In this document: positions 63,275-64,000 of the stretch, piece after piece | How the letters are laid out: each line of letters begins with the position of its first letter | Numbering within the stretch: position 1 is the stretch's first letter | Source: Trichlorobacter thiogenes | Lineage (GTDB): Bacteria; Desulfobacterota; Desulfuromonadia; Geobacterales; Pseudopelobacteraceae | Reading direction: 5' to 3' | DNA length: 64,000 nucleotides | Assembly (NCBI RefSeq): GCF_900167465.1 | Contig: NZ_FUWR01000001.1 | Coordinates: forward strand, 179,269 to 243,268 | The notes under the pieces: generated by a model | What the model was told of the DNA's origin: nothing | The model's input: the letters and a program-made list of their open reading frames with translations, nothing else | The model's database searches: none | Position numbers and translations under genes: made by a program

Positions 63275-63530
63275 AACCCTTCTCTCCCTTTTGATAAAAC
63301 AATGAATTAAAAAAATGACTAAATTTTAAACTTACATGTAAGCTGTCAATGAACTGCACTTTTTATATTATATCGGCGAATTGTCAAGCGCTTTTAGGTA
63401 ATACCAAACCCCACCATCATGTATTTTGTATACAGAACTTACACCACCACTATATCTATGGATTATCAGCAGTTTTTTATTTTAAAACTGTATTTATACG
63501 AGTGGCTACTAAACCTTACCACCAAACAGC
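63275..63530. other. AT-rich gap next to the integrase
   Basis: 256 nt without a convincing gene. It contains the perfect palindrome CTTACATGTAAG (63331-63342) and a GCAGTTTTTT run near 63468-63477. It lies at the 3' end of the integrase gene, one of two places where the attachment site could be. Confidence 0.4.
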
Positions 63531-64000
63531 CTATATGCAAGCGCCTGCCACCAGATTCTTGTCCCCAACTGAAGGGGCATCAGCAATCAATTCCGTGATC
63601 CTGTCCGCTATTTTTTGCATCGGCCCCCGCAGCCGTTCTGTTGTGATCTGGATATACCCACCGGTAACATCATTCCCCATGCTGTGATTCAGTAAAGCCT
63701 TCAAGCTGTAGTGTGGCACGTCCAGGCTTTCAGCAATAGTGATGAAGGTACGTCGAAGGTCATGGAAACAGAACTGGACATCGGTTACAGCTATGATGTC
63801 CCGCTTGTAGTTGTCAGGATTACTCAGGAATGGCGAGGGATGCTTGCCGGGGAAGATATATTCATTCTCATACCCGGCAGCCCGACGCTTCAACAGCAAC
63901 TTGTAAAGCTGTTCTGACATAGGCATGGTCACCTGATCGTCTTCCGGCTTTTCACCCCGCTTCTTTTCAGGAATGAAAGAGAATGCCTTCCTCTTAAAAT
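63531..64000 (-). CDS. Tyrosine recombinase/integrase, C-terminal part
   Basis: The 5' part lies beyond the window; about 155 residues are visible. In-frame codons continue upstream of a GTG at 63932 to the window edge (FKRKAFSFIPEKKRGEKPEDDQ), so that GTG is not the start. Catalytic-domain features: FCFHDLRRTFITIAESL (His-x-x-Arg), ALLNHSMGNDV (the His/Trp position) and the candidate nucleophile Tyr in TGGYIQIT. The sequence resembles phage/P4-type integrases that insert at tRNA or similar sites. It should mobilise an element in this region, on whichever side of it. Confidence 0.9.
   Translation of the reverse strand, partial: FKRKAFSFIPEKKRGEKPEDDQVTMPMSEQLYKLLLKRRAAGYENEYIFPGKHPSPFLSNPDNYKRDIIAVTDVQFCFHDLRRTFITIAESLDVPHYSLKALLNHSMGNDVTGGYIQITTERLRGPMQKIADRITELIADAPSVGDKNLVAGACI

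Overview
The window looks like the chromosome of a Geobacter-type bacterium (Desulfuromonadales). The evidence is a c-type cytochrome lipoprotein, abundant c-di-GMP and two-component signalling genes, an intact Tol-Pal set, a GTP-type PEP carboxykinase, a SAM-I riboswitch ahead of metX, and CGCAGAG / GCAAAGAACGC-type intergenic repeats. From memory the gene set resembles Trichlorobacter (Geobacter) lovleyi, but no search was run. No rRNA, tRNA or CRISPR array was recognised.

Region 1 (1-46 kb) is core chromosome. It holds a truncated Fe-alcohol dehydrogenase, a secreted hydrolase, bipA and small envelope proteins. Two operons then pair a phosphate/phosphonate-type periplasmic binding protein with a c-di-GMP enzyme (4.9-7.6 and 13.9-16.9 kb), separated by uvrB and a three-gene HDOD/hybrid-kinase operon. 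Next come pdxA-sfsA, a kinase-like gene, mtgA-cls-tatD, small lipoproteins, hypA, pckG and an MBL hydrolase. A TolC-adaptor-RND efflux operon follows (27-33 kb), then pal-tolB-tolA-tolR-tolQ, then nitrilase-ftsK-osmC-lipoprotein, and the riboswitch-controlled cluster metX-ttcA-ispF-response regulator-nfu.

Region 2 (45.3-46.1 kb) is a boundary. It has two tandem, previously unmarked 48- and 50-codon genes for glycine-rich cationic hydrophobic peptides, and an AT-rich gap with TGTTGCA palindromes.

Region 3 (46.1-64 kb) is a mobile element. A repressor gene (56.3 kb) faces an AlpA-like gene across three operators. The leftward operon carries AlpA, a minor-tail-Z-like protein, small proteins, a DUF927-type helicase, a second excisionase-like protein, coiled-coil proteins, a tail assembly chaperone with a -1 frame extension, and a 1058-residue tape measure protein. 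No capsid, portal, terminase or lysis gene is visible. This mix of satellite-type genes with a partial tail module is the most unusual feature of the window. On the other side of the repressor is a cargo region: an orphan HsdR-N-like nuclease gene between long direct repeats, BrnT/BrnA and HicA/HicB toxin-antitoxin pairs meeting tail to tail, a nucleotidyltransferase-fold two- or three-gene operon of unknown function, a membrane-anchored helical protein, and the 3' part of a tyrosine integrase running off the window edge.
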